Notes: generated from the sequence alone by a model not told the origin. Shown: positions 18,465 through 28,706, numbered from the stretch's first letter. The stretch is 64,000 nt of DNA from Vibrio sp. AND4 (GCF_000171815.1 NZ_ABGR01000003.1:186001-250000), one strand, 5' to 3'. Numbers and translations: made by a program.

Positions 18465-18495
18465 TCAGTTACGTTTCCTCCCTCACGCTTTGGCA

Positions 18496-18801
18496 CTAGT
18501 ACAGGTTGTTGTCTTTTAGTAACACCTCAAGTTCGTTGGAACCGCTTCTACAAGGTTGTCCGACCATTTCGTCATAAGCACTTTGCTGACGAAGCACCTG
18601 TTTCAACGCTTTCAAGTTACGACACTGCTTTTGTAATTCCAATATCGAGTGCGCCCTCAAAAATTTTCCTTTTTCATCCGTTACATAGTGCTCCTCTCCA
18701 TCAACAATCACTGATGCTTGGTACAAAGCAAGATCGAGAGAGTGAATGACAAGCTCTTCAATGTAGAAGAATTTTTCCAATTTACTGAGTGGTATCGGCA
18801 T
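18496..18801 (-). CDS. DUF6482-like small cytoplasmic protein
   Basis: The 101-residue protein has no membrane segment or signal peptide. It begins with a short helix (LSKLEKFFYIEELVIHSLD) and a strand pair (YQASVIVDGEEHYVTDEKGK), resembling the DUF6482 family often found beside photolyase genes in marine gammaproteobacteria; the family assignment is from memory of its pattern. Function unknown. AAGGAGG lies six bases before the ATG. It is divergent from the photolyase gene at 18908. Confidence 0.65.
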   Translation of the reverse strand: MPIPLSKLEKFFYIEELVIHSLDLALYQASVIVDGEEHYVTDEKGKFLRAHSILELQKQCRNLKALKQVLRQQSAYDEMVGQPCRSGSNELEVLLKDNNLY

Positions 18802-18907
18802 AAAGTACCTCCTTGCACCGGGTCTTTACGTTTGCAGCAATAAAAACGATCACTGAGTGAGAAATTTACCTCTCCCGTGCGTAGAACAAAAAAACGCGAG
18901 GGCTCCG

Positions 18908-20389
18908 ATGCAAACAATCAACTTATTATGGCTTAAACGAGACTTACGTCTTACCGATCATCTCGCTCTACAACACGCCTTATCCTCAGGACACCCTACA
19001 TTGCTCCTTTATGTTTTTGAGCCAATGTTACTGGAAGATCCACATTACTCCGAACGCCATTGGCGCTTTGTTTGGCAATCACTACAGGATATGAACGCAC
19101 AGCTTGCCGACTATGGTCAGCATATCTTAGTCTTATCTGGCAACGTCGTGGATTGCTTAAGCGCGATCCAAACCCAATTTGACATCAGTGCTGTATTCTC
19201 ACATCAAGAAATAGGATTGAATTGCACATTCAAGCGAGACAAGCAGGTTGCAAACTGGCTTCAAGCGCAAGGTATCCCGTGGCACGAGTTTGAATATGGA
19301 GCAGTCGTTCGGGGGGCAAAAGACCGACTCGGGTGGGATAAGCATTGGAACGCGGTCATGCGAGCTGCAATCCGAAATCCAGAACTTAAAAATGCATCCC
19401 TTATTTCTCTCAGCAATGACACACTAAACTGCTCCTTCACGCCGCCCCCGTCATGGACAGTGCGAACAAAAGGCATGCAAACTGGCGGTAGCTCGGTAGC
19501 TTGGCAAACACTGGACGATTTTTTTCAACGACGAGGACGAGATTACTATCGTCGCATTTCTAGCCCATCGGCGTCCCGCACCGCTTGCACTCGCCTTTCC
19601 CCTTATTTAGCTTGGGGGAATATCTCGCTTAGAGAGGTATATCAGTATTTACTAGAGCATTGGCAGTTGGCTGGGTTTCGTCGCAGTTTGATAGCACTGT
19701 CTTCGAGGCTTCATTGGCATTGTCATTTTATTCAGAAATTTGAATCTGAGTGTAAAATGGAGTTTCGCTGTGTAAACCAAGCCTATGAGGCTTTGCTACG
19801 ACAAGCATGTTCTCAAGATCAAACAGCATTAGAGGCTTGGAAAGTAGGCAGTACTGGGATACCTCTTATCGATGCTTGCATGCGCTGCCTTCATCACACT
19901 GGCTACATCAATTTTCGCATGCGCGCGATGTTAGTGAGCTTCTTAACGCATCACATGAACATGGACTGGCGGGATGGCGTGGCTCACTTGGCCCAATTGT
20001 TCCTCGACTTCGAGCCGGGTATCCATTACCCACAATTTCAAATGCAAGCTGGAGTAACAGGTACCAACACAATTCGCATCTACAATCCGACGAAACAAGC
20101 ACAAGAGCACGATGCTGACGGCAAGTTCATTCACAAATGGATTCCAGAACTTGCGATGGTTCCAACGCCCTTGTTATTCGAACCGTGGAAAATGACCGCA
20201 ATGGAAACCGTGATGTATCAGATTGATCCAGACTCCTGCTACCTTGCCCCTATCATCGACTTGGATAACAGTGCAAAAGCGGCCAGAGAGAGATTGTGGG
20301 CTTGGCGAAAACGCGAAGATGTTAAAGCCGAAGGGAGCAGAATTTTGGCCCTTCACGTCCGTCCCTCGCTCAAAAAGAATGCTGGTTGA
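18908..20389 (+). CDS. Cryptochrome/DNA photolyase family flavoprotein
   Basis: The 493-residue protein begins [20 protein letters not shown], the photolyase N-terminal antenna domain, and has the C-terminal FAD domain with [40 protein letters not shown], and [20 protein letters not shown]. The last motif, with [20 protein letters not shown], matches a plant-cryptochrome-like bacterial group rather than the E. coli PhrB type. Light-driven pyrimidine-dimer repair or light sensing are both possible. ATG 18908 has GAGGG six bases upstream. Confidence 0.88.
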   Translation: MQTINLLWLKRDLRLTDHLALQHALSSGHPTLLLYVFEPMLLEDPHYSERHWRFVWQSLQDMNAQLADYGQHILVLSGNVVDCLSAIQTQFDISAVFSHQEIGLNCTFKRDKQVANWLQAQGIPWHEFEYGAVVRGAKDRLGWDKHWNAVMRAAIRNPELKNASLISLSNDTLNCSFTPPPSWTVRTKGMQTGGSSVAWQTLDDFFQRRGRDYYRRISSPSASRTACTRLSPYLAWGNISLREVYQYLLEHWQLAGFRRSLIALSSRLHWHCHFIQKFESECKMEFRCVNQAYEALLRQACSQDQTALEAWKVGSTGIPLIDACMRCLHHTGYINFRMRAMLVSFLTHHMNMDWRDGVAHLAQLFLDFEPGIHYPQFQMQAGVTGTNTIRIYNPTKQAQEHDADGKFIHKWIPELAMVPTPLLFEPWKMTAMETVMYQIDPDSCYLAPIIDLDNSAKAARERLWAWRKREDVKAEGSRILALHVRPSLKKNAG

Positions 20390-20469
20390 TCGACCAGAAA
20401 AGCGCTCGCGTACAAACAAGGACTTTTATCAGGGAGTGAGCAGTACCCAAACAACACAAGGAATGCATT

Positions 20470-20970
20470 ATGTTGAAACGTACTTTGGCAACAATAACCG
20501 TTTTGTTCGCTAGCTTATTATTTACACTGCCGACAACCGCTCACGAACATGGTATGGCGAAAAATGACATCGTTGACGTAGCCGTAGCAAACGGTTCTTT
20601 TAATACTTTAGTGGCTGCAGTCAAAGCCGCTGGACTGGTAGAGACTTTGAAAGGTAAAGGTCCGTTCACTGTGTTTGCCCCCACCGATGAAGCCTTTGCT
20701 AAGCTACCTGAAGGCACCGTCGAGATGCTCCTGAAGCCTGAGAATAAAGATAAGTTGGTCTCCGTACTGACCTACCACGTTCTGCCCGGAAAATTAATGG
20801 CGGCGGATGTGGTAAAAACAGAACAAGCCACTACGGTTCAAGGGCAGGACGTCAAGTTCCAGGTTTCCGGTGATAACGTCACCATAGACAACGCAACGAT
20901 TGTCGCTACTGACGTACAAGCTAAAAATGGCGTGATACACGTCATCGACAGCGTGCTGATGCCGAAATAA
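20470..20970 (+). CDS. Secreted fasciclin (FAS1) domain protein
   Basis: A signal peptide (to TTAHEHG) precedes one FAS1 domain: [20 protein letters not shown], the H1 box [17 protein letters not shown], the YH motif [10 protein letters not shown] and the H2-like end [13 protein letters not shown]. Total 166 residues, normal for bacterial single-FAS1 proteins, which are exported and linked to adhesion or matrix interactions. AAGGA lies before the ATG; a GC-rich hairpin follows. Confidence 0.9.
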   Translation: MLKRTLATITVLFASLLFTLPTTAHEHGMAKNDIVDVAVANGSFNTLVAAVKAAGLVETLKGKGPFTVFAPTDEAFAKLPEGTVEMLLKPENKDKLVSVLTYHVLPGKLMAADVVKTEQATTVQGQDVKFQVSGDNVTIDNATIVATDVQAKNGVIHVIDSVLMPK

Positions 20971-20987
20971 CAACCAACAACATGAGA

Positions 20988-21004
20988 GGGCGGAAACCCC
21001 GCCC
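20988..21004 (+). terminator. Terminator after the fasciclin gene
   Basis: GGGCGG-AAACC-CCGCCC forms a 6-bp GC stem followed by ATTTAAAT. Its position argues against starting the next gene at the ATG 20982. Confidence 0.6.
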
Positions 21005-21014
21005 ATTTAAATAC

Positions 21015-21713
21015 ATGGAACATGTAAAATTATCTAAGTACGACATTCAGTCTATGGAGCTGCGCCAAAGGACCCGATTGGTCAACTCCCTTTCTGGCTA
21101 CAAAAGCGCGAACTTAATCGGCACTGTAGATCGGCATGGGCAAGTTAATCTTGCCATCGTCAGTTCTGTGATTCATCTAGGTTCTAACCCGCCGCTGTTC
21201 GGATTTATCGTTCGGCCCCACAACAGCAGAAGGCACACGTTAGAAAATATTCTCGACACCAAACATTTCACGATAAATGCCATAGGCGTCGATTTCGTGC
21301 AAAAAGCACATCAAACCTCAGCCCGCTACCCTAAACAGACATCAGAGTTTGAGGAGGTAGGACTCACACCTTATTGCGATGATGCGTTTCCTGCGCCATT
21401 TGTCCTAGAGAGTAATCTCAAAATGGGCCTGGTGTTGAAAGAACATATTAAGATTGAAAGTAATCAAACAGAGATGTTAGTCGGTGAAGTGGAGATGGTA
21501 CAGGTCTCCGAGAAAGCCATCATGCCTGACGGTTATCTGGATTTGGAGATTCTTGACCTGGTTACGATTTCAGGACTCGACAGCTATCACGTCACGCAGC
21601 GCCTGCACCGACTGAGTTATGCTAAGCCAAACTCAGGCCTCTTTCCACTGACACGAGAGGGTGAACCGTCCTCTTGGGGAGCGCTTGAAGTGGATATGGA
21701 CAAGCTTTTGTAA
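21015..21713 (+). CDS. Flavin reductase-like FMN-binding protein
   Basis: The protein has the flavin-reductase-like split-barrel pattern: LSGYKSANLIGTVDRHGQVN, PPLFGFIVRPHNSRRHTLEN and ILDTKHFTINAIGVDFVQKA. About 232 residues. It likely binds FMN and may reduce flavin for a partner; none is identified. Start choice is uncertain: ATG 20982 would place the start codon before a terminator hairpin, so I used ATG 21015, although neither has a clear ribosome site. Confidence 0.75.
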   Translation: MEHVKLSKYDIQSMELRQRTRLVNSLSGYKSANLIGTVDRHGQVNLAIVSSVIHLGSNPPLFGFIVRPHNSRRHTLENILDTKHFTINAIGVDFVQKAHQTSARYPKQTSEFEEVGLTPYCDDAFPAPFVLESNLKMGLVLKEHIKIESNQTEMLVGEVEMVQVSEKAIMPDGYLDLEILDLVTISGLDSYHVTQRLHRLSYAKPNSGLFPLTREGEPSSWGALEVDMDKLL

Positions 21714-21808
21714 TTCCCAGAGGTTCAATGTTGGTTTACGTCCAAAATAATTAGCGCTATGGTGAAAGCCAATCAAGACTCAGAACAAACTAAGGAATTT
21801 GATTCATC

Positions 21809-22531
21809 ATGAACAGCACGATTGAAACCATTCACAGTCATCGCTCGATCCGTAAGTTCACCTCGGAACCAATTGAAAGTGAGCAATTACAACTGATTCT
21901 CCAATCTGGGTTAGCCGCCTCTTCTTCGAGCATGCTACAAGTCGTGTCGGTCATTCGCGTAACAGACGAAGAAAAGCGCAAACTGTTGACACAATATTCA
22001 GGTAACCAAACGTACGTCGAGAACGCTGCGGAATTTTTAGTGTTCTGTATCGACTACCAGCGTCATAAGATCATCAATCAACACGTACAAGCTGACTTTA
22101 CCGAATTGACTCTGATTGGAGCTGTAGACTCAGGCATCATGGCACAAAACTGTTTACTTGCCGCCGAGTCTTTAGGATTAGGGGGAGTGTACATTGGAGG
22201 ATTGAGAAATAGCGCGGTGCAAGTGGATGAGCTTTTAGGTTTACCTGAAAACACTGCCGTTCTGTTTGGCATGTGCCTAGGTCACCCAGATCAGAATCCA
22301 GAAACAAAGCCACGCCTTCCTACGCATGTCATTGTTCATGAAAATCAATACCAAAAACTGAACTTGGACGATATCCAAAGCTATGATCAAACCATGCAAG
22401 CCTACTACGCGAACCGTACAAGTAACCAAAAGCAAAGTTCATGGTCACAGGAAACTGCCGGAAAGTTAGCAGGTGAGTCTCGACCTCATATCCTACCTTA
22501 CTTGAACAGCAAAGGGCTGGCGAAACGCTGA
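21809..22531 (+). CDS. nfsA: NADPH-flavin oxidoreductase / oxygen-insensitive nitroreductase (NfsA/Frp)
   Basis: The 240-residue protein closely resembles the V. harveyi flavin reductase FRP along its whole length, including IETIHSHRSIRKFTSEPI, ASSSSMLQVVS, GLGGVYIGGLRN and the end PHILPYLNSKGLAKR. This FMN enzyme reduces flavin with NADPH (supplying luciferase in luminous species) and nitro compounds. AAGGAA precedes the ATG. No lux operon is in the window, so a general reductase role is likely. Confidence 0.93.
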   Translation: MNSTIETIHSHRSIRKFTSEPIESEQLQLILQSGLAASSSSMLQVVSVIRVTDEEKRKLLTQYSGNQTYVENAAEFLVFCIDYQRHKIINQHVQADFTELTLIGAVDSGIMAQNCLLAAESLGLGGVYIGGLRNSAVQVDELLGLPENTAVLFGMCLGHPDQNPETKPRLPTHVIVHENQYQKLNLDDIQSYDQTMQAYYANRTSNQKQSSWSQETAGKLAGESRPHILPYLNSKGLAKR

Positions 22532-22570
22532 GAACCTGAATATTTTAGTCACAAAACAATCAACTCAAAT

Positions 22571-22601
22571 AAGGCCCTTCATGAGGCCTTGAACGTTTTT
22601 T
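22571..22601 (+). terminator. Terminator after nfsA
   Basis: AAGGCC and GGCCTT form a short stem, followed after GAACG by T6. Confidence 0.5.
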
Positions 22602-23066
22602 CACCTACTTTCCAACTCCAATCAACTTTTGACACAGACCAAACAGAATGCTGTCAGCATTATGACAGATGAACATTGACCAACAAATAAAAATGAGATC
22701 CAAATCACAAATTAAGATAAATTTAGTGATTTTATTTCATAGATTCACCACATAAATATCAACCTTAAGTTTACATACACATGCAAATTATGAGCTACAA
22801 AGAAAAATAAGAGCTTATAACAAAGCCATTCACAGAAAAAACACATCACAGCTCTCATAAAATATAAAAAATTTATACATTTATGGATTTTTATTTATTT
22901 ATCGTCTATTGCCCCACTACAAAAAATTCTTTAGAGTTCGATCTCCAGATGCAACCCGTTTACTACCAAGCGTTCTATAAAAAGGCAGTAACACTGCCCG
23001 ATAAAGAGATGACGTGTTGTTTGGGTAAAAATAATATCGCTCTTGGCAACTCGCCCTCTTCGTCAG
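22602..23066 (+). promoter_or_regulatory. AT-rich non-coding region before the wza operon
   Basis: About 465 bases of AT-rich DNA with no convincing gene. It should hold the promoter of the capsule-export operon; I could not assign individual sites. A 63-codon open frame inside it (22883-23074) looks random. Confidence 0.4.
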
Positions 23067-24200
23067 ATGAATAAAAACATGAATTTTAATTATATAAAGC
23101 TAGGTGGCTTACTCCTATCTTCTGTACTGATCACTGGATGCACAATTCCAGGCAGTCACTTGTCCACGGGTAATAAGCACATTGTTCAAGAAAACAATGT
23201 CGGTGCTGAAGTCGACTTCAATGTATTTCCATTAACGCTTGAAAAAGTCTCTCAGCTGAAAGACCCAAGTTTTGAGACTAGAGCCAACCCAACACTTGAA
23301 CGGGATCTCGCCGCTTATGAATATGAAGTAGGGCCTGGTGATATTCTAAATATCACGATTTGGGATCATCCAGAACTGACTATTCCTGCAGGTTCGTATC
23401 GTAGCTCAGAAGAAGCTGGCAACTGGGTACATGCTGACGGCACCATCTTCTACCCATACATCGGCATTGTTGAGGTTGCGGGTAAAAATGTCCGTCAGAT
23501 TCGTACCGTTCTGGCGAAAAAATTAGCGAAATACATCGAGACTCCCCAAGTCGATGTTAGTGTTGCGGCATTTCGTTCCAAAAAGTCTTACATCACTGGT
23601 GAAGTTAACAAGCCAGGGCAACAACCTATCACCAATATCCCACTAACGCTGCTCGATGCCGTTAACCTTGCTGGCGGCTTAGCAAAAAATGCGGATTGGC
23701 GGAATGTCACTCTGACACGACAAGGTAAAGTCGAACACCTTTCCCTCTATGCCCTGATGCAAGAAGGTGATCTCACTGAAAATCGATTGCTTCAGTCAGG
23801 TGACATCGTACATGTCCCGAGAAATGACACGCAAAAAGTGTTTGTAATGGGGGAAGTAAACGATCCTAAGCTATTGAAAATCGATCGCGCGGGTATGAGT
23901 CTGACAGAAGCACTAAGCAATGTTGGAGGCATCAATCAACTCTCTGCAGATGCAACCGGTGTGTTTGTCGTAAGAAAGTCAAAAAACGCTCAAGTATTAG
24001 GCAACATCTATCAACTTGACGTCTCCGACGCTGCAGCATTAGTCATTGGCACCGAGTTTGACTTACAGCCTTATGACATTGTGTATGTGACCGCAGCACC
24101 GATCAGTCGCTGGAATCGCGTAATCGCACAACTAGTACCAACAATTTCTGGGTTTAATGAGCTTACAGAAGGTGTCCTACGCGTCCGGAAATGGCCGTAG
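23067..24200 (+). CDS. wza: Outer-membrane polysaccharide export lipoprotein (Wza family)
   Basis: The protein has a lipoprotein signal ending LLSSVLITGC, a Poly_export domain starting YEYEVGPGDILNITIWDHPE, then SLBB-type repeats (KSYITGEVNKPGQQPITNIP; KVFVMGEVNDPKLLKIDRAG) and an amphipathic C-terminal helix. About 377 residues, as in E. coli Wza, which forms the octameric outer-membrane pore for capsule export. ATG 23067 or 23079 both precede the signal. It is followed by wzb- and wzc-like genes. Confidence 0.9.
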   Translation: MNKNMNFNYIKLGGLLLSSVLITGCTIPGSHLSTGNKHIVQENNVGAEVDFNVFPLTLEKVSQLKDPSFETRANPTLERDLAAYEYEVGPGDILNITIWDHPELTIPAGSYRSSEEAGNWVHADGTIFYPYIGIVEVAGKNVRQIRTVLAKKLAKYIETPQVDVSVAAFRSKKSYITGEVNKPGQQPITNIPLTLLDAVNLAGGLAKNADWRNVTLTRQGKVEHLSLYALMQEGDLTENRLLQSGDIVHVPRNDTQKVFVMGEVNDPKLLKIDRAGMSLTEALSNVGGINQLSADATGVFVVRKSKNAQVLGNIYQLDVSDAAALVIGTEFDLQPYDIVYVTAAPISRWNRVIAQLVPTISGFNELTEGVLRVRKWP

Positions 24201-24270
24201 TTCGAGTTACCTGGAGAGGGCTGAATAAAACAATAAAGCTCTTTCAATAGTGATTAATAAGGAACAATCT

Positions 24271-24711
24271 ATGTTTTCTAACATTCTTGTCGTCTGCGTA
24301 GGTAACATTTGTCGCTCTCCGACAGGGGAACGAATCCTTCAACGACTGCTGCCAGATAAAACCATCTCTTCAGCTGGCATTGCGGTTGAAAAAAGTCGCC
24401 TTACGGGGAAACCAGCAGATGAAACTGCAACACAGATAGCCTCAAACAAAGGTGTCTCTCTTGCGGATCATCAAGCGCAACAGCTGACCGCACAGCTGTG
24501 CGCGAAACAAGATCTTATCTTGGTAATGGAGCATGGTCATATAGATGCACTAACAGAAATGGTTCCCGAAGCAAGAGGGAAAACCATGCTATTTGGACAT
24601 TGGATCAACTCTATCGACATTCCAGACCCTTACAGGCAAAGCAGAGAGGCATTCGACCATGCATTTTCTCTGATTGAAAAATCCGCTCATGCATGGGCAA
24701 AAAGAATATAA
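24271..24711 (+). CDS. wzb: Low-molecular-weight protein-tyrosine phosphatase (Wzb family)
   Basis: The 146-residue protein has the P-loop CVGNICRSPTGERIL at residues 9-23 (Cys nucleophile and Arg) and the general-acid loop DIPDPYR near residue 114. It should dephosphorylate the tyrosine-rich tail of the Wzc kinase encoded next and so allow capsule chains to lengthen. AAGGAAC lies before ATG 24271. It ends before the Wzc coding region begins. Confidence 0.92.
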   Translation: MFSNILVVCVGNICRSPTGERILQRLLPDKTISSAGIAVEKSRLTGKPADETATQIASNKGVSLADHQAQQLTAQLCAKQDLILVMEHGHIDALTEMVPEARGKTMLFGHWINSIDIPDPYRQSREAFDHAFSLIEKSAHAWAKRI

Positions 24712-24740
24712 CTCAGACTACTTGGCGAAATACAAAGATA

Positions 24741-26891
24741 ATGGCTAACCACACTATAAGTTCACCTGCATCCACTGATGATGAAATCGATCTAGGCAAA
24801 CTATTTGGCGTATTGATTGATGCAAAATGGTTCATCATTGGTATTACACTCTTCTTTGCCACAATCGGAATTGCGGTTGCATTACTGTCGACCCCAATTT
24901 ACAAAGCGGATGCGCTCATTCAGATTGAACAAAAAAGCTCTGGCGGTGTTTCGGCGATGGTTGGTGATATGGGCGACCTTTTCGCCGCAGAATCTTCAGC
25001 GACAACAGAAATTGAAATCATCAAATCTCGCATGATCCTTGGTGATACCGTCGATAAATTTAACTTGACGACCATAGCCACCCCAACTTACCTACCTTAC
25101 GTTGGTAAGGGACTGGCTCGTATCAATAGCACTCAAGATTACATTTCAGTGCCGACTTTTGAGGTACCTCGTACAGCGCAAGGTTTAGAACATCACTTAG
25201 TTGTAACCGATGCTGATAAAGGTGCTTTTGATCTGATGATTAAAGATCAAACTGTACTTTCTGGCGTCGTTGGACAAACCATTGAAAAAGATGGTTATCG
25301 TTTAAAAGTCAGTGAGCTGGTTGCACAAAACAAAGATGAGTTTTCAATTGTTAAAATCAGCAGGCTAGACGCTGTTAATCAGTTAGCTTCAAAACTGACT
25401 ATCTCAGAGCGAGGCACTAAAACTGGCATTATTTCATTGAGCATTGAAGGCGAATTCCCTGAACGTAACCAACAAGTCTTGAATGAAGTCGTGCAAAGCT
25501 ATTTCTTGCAAAATGTGCGAAGAAACTCAGCGGAAGCAGAGCAAAGTCTAAACTTCCTAGAAAAACATCTGCCAGAGATTAAAGTAAAACTAAACGGCTC
25601 AGAAGATGTGTTGAATGTTTTTAGGCAAGAAAACGAATCTATCGACTTAAACCTTGAAGCACAATCAACGCTTAAGGTCATGGTCGCTCTTGAAGCACAA
25701 CTCAATGAGCTGACATTTAAAGAGAGTGAAATCAGTCAAAAATTCACACACGACCACCCTGCTTATAAATCACTGTTAGACAAACGAAAAACACTACTTC
25801 AAGAAAAAGCTCGCTTAAACAGACAAGTTCAGAAGTTACCGAAAACACAGCGAGAAGTTCTGCGTATGACTCGTGATGTGGAAGTAAACCAACAGATTTA
25901 CATCCAACTTCTTAATAAAGTCCAAGAATTAAACATTATTAAAGCTGGTACCGTTGGTAATGTTCGCATCATTGATAGCGCGCAGTCTTACGCCGTTCCT
26001 ATAAAGCCTAGAAAACCTCTCATCGTGGTTCTAGCAACACTATTAGGCGGTATGGTGGCCGTTGCTTTCGTTTTAGTTAAAACCGCTTTTCATCGCGGCG
26101 TCACGTCTCCAGATGAGATTGAACAGATTGGTATTTCTGTTTACGCCAGTGTTCCCAAGTCTGTACAACAGTTGGACATAGCAAACAAACTGAAACGCAA
26201 GGACAATAAGAGCTTACGTCTACTCGCAGAAGAAAACCCTGCCGACCTCGCCATTGAATCACTGCGTGGCTTACGTACCAGCCTTCACTTTGCGATGATG
26301 GAAGCGAAAAACAACGTTCTGATGATTTCTGGCCCTGCGCCTTCAATCGGTAAAACATTCGTATCGACCAACTTCGCAGCAGTAGCAGCAAAGACAGGTC
26401 AGAAGGTACTATTGATCGACGCAGATATGCGTAAAGGTTATCTACAACAGTGCTTCGGTCTGACAGCTGACAACGGTCTCTCTGATTTCTTGAGCGGTAA
26501 GATTGATCTAGACACTGTGATTAAACCAACCAAAGTTGAAAATTTAAACATTATTACTCGTGGTCAAACACCGCCAAACCCTTCTGAACTTTTGATGCAT
26601 CCACGATTTGCTGAGTTTGTGGAGAAGGTATCACATGAGTACGACCTCGTCATCATAGATACACCGCCAATACTGGCAGTTACCGATCCAAGTATCGTTG
26701 GTACAATTGCTGGTACCACTTTGATGGTGGCAAGATTTGAACAAACGACATCCAAAGAGCTTGAAGTCGCTCGCAGTCGATTTGAACAATCTGGTGTCGA
26801 AGTGAAAGGTATTATTCTCAATGCAATCGAGAAAAAAGCAGCAAGCTCATACGGTTATGGTTATTACAACTACGCCTACAAAAGTGAGTAA
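24741..26891 (+). CDS. wzc: Polysaccharide co-polymerase and tyrosine autokinase (Wzc family)
   Basis: The 716-residue protein has an N-terminal Wzz domain (DEIDLGKLFGVLIDAKWFII membrane helix), a long periplasmic coiled part, a second helix (PLIVVLATLLGGMVAVAFVL), then a cytoplasmic BY-kinase with Walker A SGPAPSIGKT, Walker A' LLIDADMRKGYL and Walker B LVIIDTPP. It ends in a tyrosine cluster (SYGYGYYNYAYKSE, six Tyr). It controls polymer length and opens the Wza channel. ATG 24741 is preferred over a start at 24693, which would overlap wzb. Confidence 0.92.
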   Translation: MANHTISSPASTDDEIDLGKLFGVLIDAKWFIIGITLFFATIGIAVALLSTPIYKADALIQIEQKSSGGVSAMVGDMGDLFAAESSATTEIEIIKSRMILGDTVDKFNLTTIATPTYLPYVGKGLARINSTQDYISVPTFEVPRTAQGLEHHLVVTDADKGAFDLMIKDQTVLSGVVGQTIEKDGYRLKVSELVAQNKDEFSIVKISRLDAVNQLASKLTISERGTKTGIISLSIEGEFPERNQQVLNEVVQSYFLQNVRRNSAEAEQSLNFLEKHLPEIKVKLNGSEDVLNVFRQENESIDLNLEAQSTLKVMVALEAQLNELTFKESEISQKFTHDHPAYKSLLDKRKTLLQEKARLNRQVQKLPKTQREVLRMTRDVEVNQQIYIQLLNKVQELNIIKAGTVGNVRIIDSAQSYAVPIKPRKPLIVVLATLLGGMVAVAFVLVKTAFHRGVTSPDEIEQIGISVYASVPKSVQQLDIANKLKRKDNKSLRLLAEENPADLAIESLRGLRTSLHFAMMEAKNNVLMISGPAPSIGKTFVSTNFAAVAAKTGQKVLLIDADMRKGYLQQCFGLTADNGLSDFLSGKIDLDTVIKPTKVENLNIITRGQTPPNPSELLMHPRFAEFVEKVSHEYDLVIIDTPPILAVTDPSIVGTIAGTTLMVARFEQTTSKELEVARSRFEQSGVEVKGIILNAIEKKAASSYGYGYYNYAYKSE

Positions 26892-26918
26892 TTTAGCGGC
26901 CTGTTAAATATAAACGCA

Positions 26919-26943
26919 AAGCCTCGCCATTGCCGCGAGGCTT
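26919..26943 (+). terminator. Terminator of the wza-wzb-wzc operon
   Basis: AAGCCTCGC and GCGAGGCTT form a perfect 9-bp stem with a 7-base loop, followed by GCTTCTAAATT; no further gene joins the operon. Confidence 0.75.
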
Positions 26944-27238
26944 GCTTCTAAATTAGGGTACTTGAGCTTTTTGTTTAAAGCCTAGGACGATTTGTAAACA
27001 TCGCTCTTATGACCAACAACAGACTCATTCAACACTAAAGAAAACGCCCAATCAGAACATAAACACTAGATGCCTAGTTATGCACTTTGCGTCCTTTTTT
27101 CCTCAATTCTAAATACTATTCTCTAACGATTTATAAATGTATCAAACCATCACCAAAGGATGTAAGTTTGATAAAATCGTTAACCTATACCTTCACCACC
27201 ACGAATTTGCTGCAACTTTGTTATCAGTTGGTTTCCTG

Positions 27239-27256
27239 TGGTGATAAAGATCACAT
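27239..27256. promoter_or_regulatory. CRP-binding site upstream of the symporter gene
   Basis: GGTGATAAAGATCACATT contains GTGA-N6-TCACA, a near-perfect CRP site, about 107 bases before the symporter start. The rest of 26944-27362 is AT-rich with no gene that I can support. Confidence 0.7.
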
Positions 27257-27362
27257 TCACAAAACAATCATAAGACTATTCTTTCGTATTTTCCCACTCC
27301 ACTGCTAACCTGCTGGCCAGCTTGAATTAAACCCAAGGTGCATAACTATAAGGAATGTTCTT

Positions 27363-28667
27363 ATGAATACCAAGAAACCGATGTCGCTTACCAGCCGTGT
27401 AATTTTAGGTATGGTAGCGGGTATCTTGACAGGATTTGCAATTCGCACACTTTTCACCGACAGCGGATTTGTCGACGCTTACATTGTAAATGGATTATTC
27501 GAAGTTGGCGGCCAGATCTTCGTGGCCAGCTTAAAAATGCTTGTGGTACCACTGGTGTTCGTTTCGTTAGTTTGTGGTACAAGCTCTCTAAAAGATCTAT
27601 CAACATTAGGTCGCATGGGTGGTAAAACCCTTGCTTTCTACGTAGCAACGACTGCCATCGCAATCACACTTGCGCTGACGATGGGTACTTTATTCCAGCC
27701 GGGAGCTGGTGCAGACTTAACCGCAGCAAGTTCATTCAAATCAGCCGAAGCCCCCTCTTTGGGACAGGTGCTAATTGATATGTTCCCGACAAACCCAATC
27801 AACGCCATGGCAGAGGGAAAAACTCTACAGGTGATCGTATTTGCGGTACTGTTCGGTATTGCGATCAGCGCAGCAGGTAAGCCAGGTGAGCGTATCGCCA
27901 CATTCTTCTCTGATCTCAATGAAGTCATAATGAAACTGGTTGCAATCCTGATGAACTTAGCACCTTATGGTGTTTTCTTCCTGATGGCGAAACTGTTTAC
28001 AGGACTTGGTTTAAACGCAATCTTCAACTTAGCAGAGTATTTCGCTGTTCTAGCAGGGACATTATTGCTACACGGTCTTGTGACATACAGCTTGATGCTA
28101 AAAGGTTTCACGGGTCTCAACCCAATTACGTTCCTACGTAAGATGGAAGATGCGATCATGTTTGCTTTCTCTACCGCATCATCAAATGCAACCATTCCAG
28201 TAACTATGGAAACGGCTAAACACCGCATGGGTGTTGAGAACCGCGTATCATCGTTCACAGTACCACTAGGTGCGACTGTGAACATGGACGGCACGGCGAT
28301 CATGCAAGGCGTGGCGACGGCGTTTATCGCACAGGCATTCAATATCGACCTTACTATGGGTGACTACCTAATGGTCATCATGACGGCAACACTGGCCTCT
28401 ATCGGTACCGCAGGTGTCCCAGGTGTAGGTCTCGTTATGTTGGCTATGGTGTTGAACCAAGTGGGTCTACCACTCGAGGGCATCGCTCTCATCATGGGTG
28501 TTGACCGTCTGCTTGACATGATTCGCACCGCTGTCAACATCACTGGTGACAGCGCAGTGACTATCATTGTTGCTAAATCAGAAGGGGCATTGGATGAAGG
28601 CCGCTTCAACGACCCAGCAGCTGGCGTGGCAGAAGAAAAAGTACACCTTAAGCACGAAGATGCCTAG
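27363..28667 (+). CDS. Dicarboxylate/amino acid:cation symporter (DAACS family)
   Basis: The 434-residue protein has the glutamate-transporter fold: IFVASLKMLVVPLVFVSLVC (TM3), the serine-rich hairpin FSTASSNATIPVTMET, the PLGATVNMDGTA substrate/Na+ site, and the second hairpin with GTAGVPGVGLVM. It imports glutamate, aspartate or C4-dicarboxylates with Na+ or H+. AAGGAA is upstream of the ATG. A nearby CRP site suggests activation when sugars run low. It is a single gene with its own terminator. Confidence 0.9.
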   Translation: MNTKKPMSLTSRVILGMVAGILTGFAIRTLFTDSGFVDAYIVNGLFEVGGQIFVASLKMLVVPLVFVSLVCGTSSLKDLSTLGRMGGKTLAFYVATTAIAITLALTMGTLFQPGAGADLTAASSFKSAEAPSLGQVLIDMFPTNPINAMAEGKTLQVIVFAVLFGIAISAAGKPGERIATFFSDLNEVIMKLVAILMNLAPYGVFFLMAKLFTGLGLNAIFNLAEYFAVLAGTLLLHGLVTYSLMLKGFTGLNPITFLRKMEDAIMFAFSTASSNATIPVTMETAKHRMGVENRVSSFTVPLGATVNMDGTAIMQGVATAFIAQAFNIDLTMGDYLMVIMTATLASIGTAGVPGVGLVMLAMVLNQVGLPLEGIALIMGVDRLLDMIRTAVNITGDSAVTIIVAKSEGALDEGRFNDPAAGVAEEKVHLKHEDA

Positions 28668-28706
28668 AGCGCCCTTCGATTACTATTTTGCAGAGGTCTA
28701 AATGGG

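Noticed and set aside
21809..22531. Linking Frp/NfsA to a lux luminescence operon
   Set aside because: No luxCDABE genes are in the window; Frp homologues are common in non-luminous vibrios.
22883..23074. 63-codon frame before wza
   Set aside because: It overlaps the wza start region, has no ribosome site and no family pattern.
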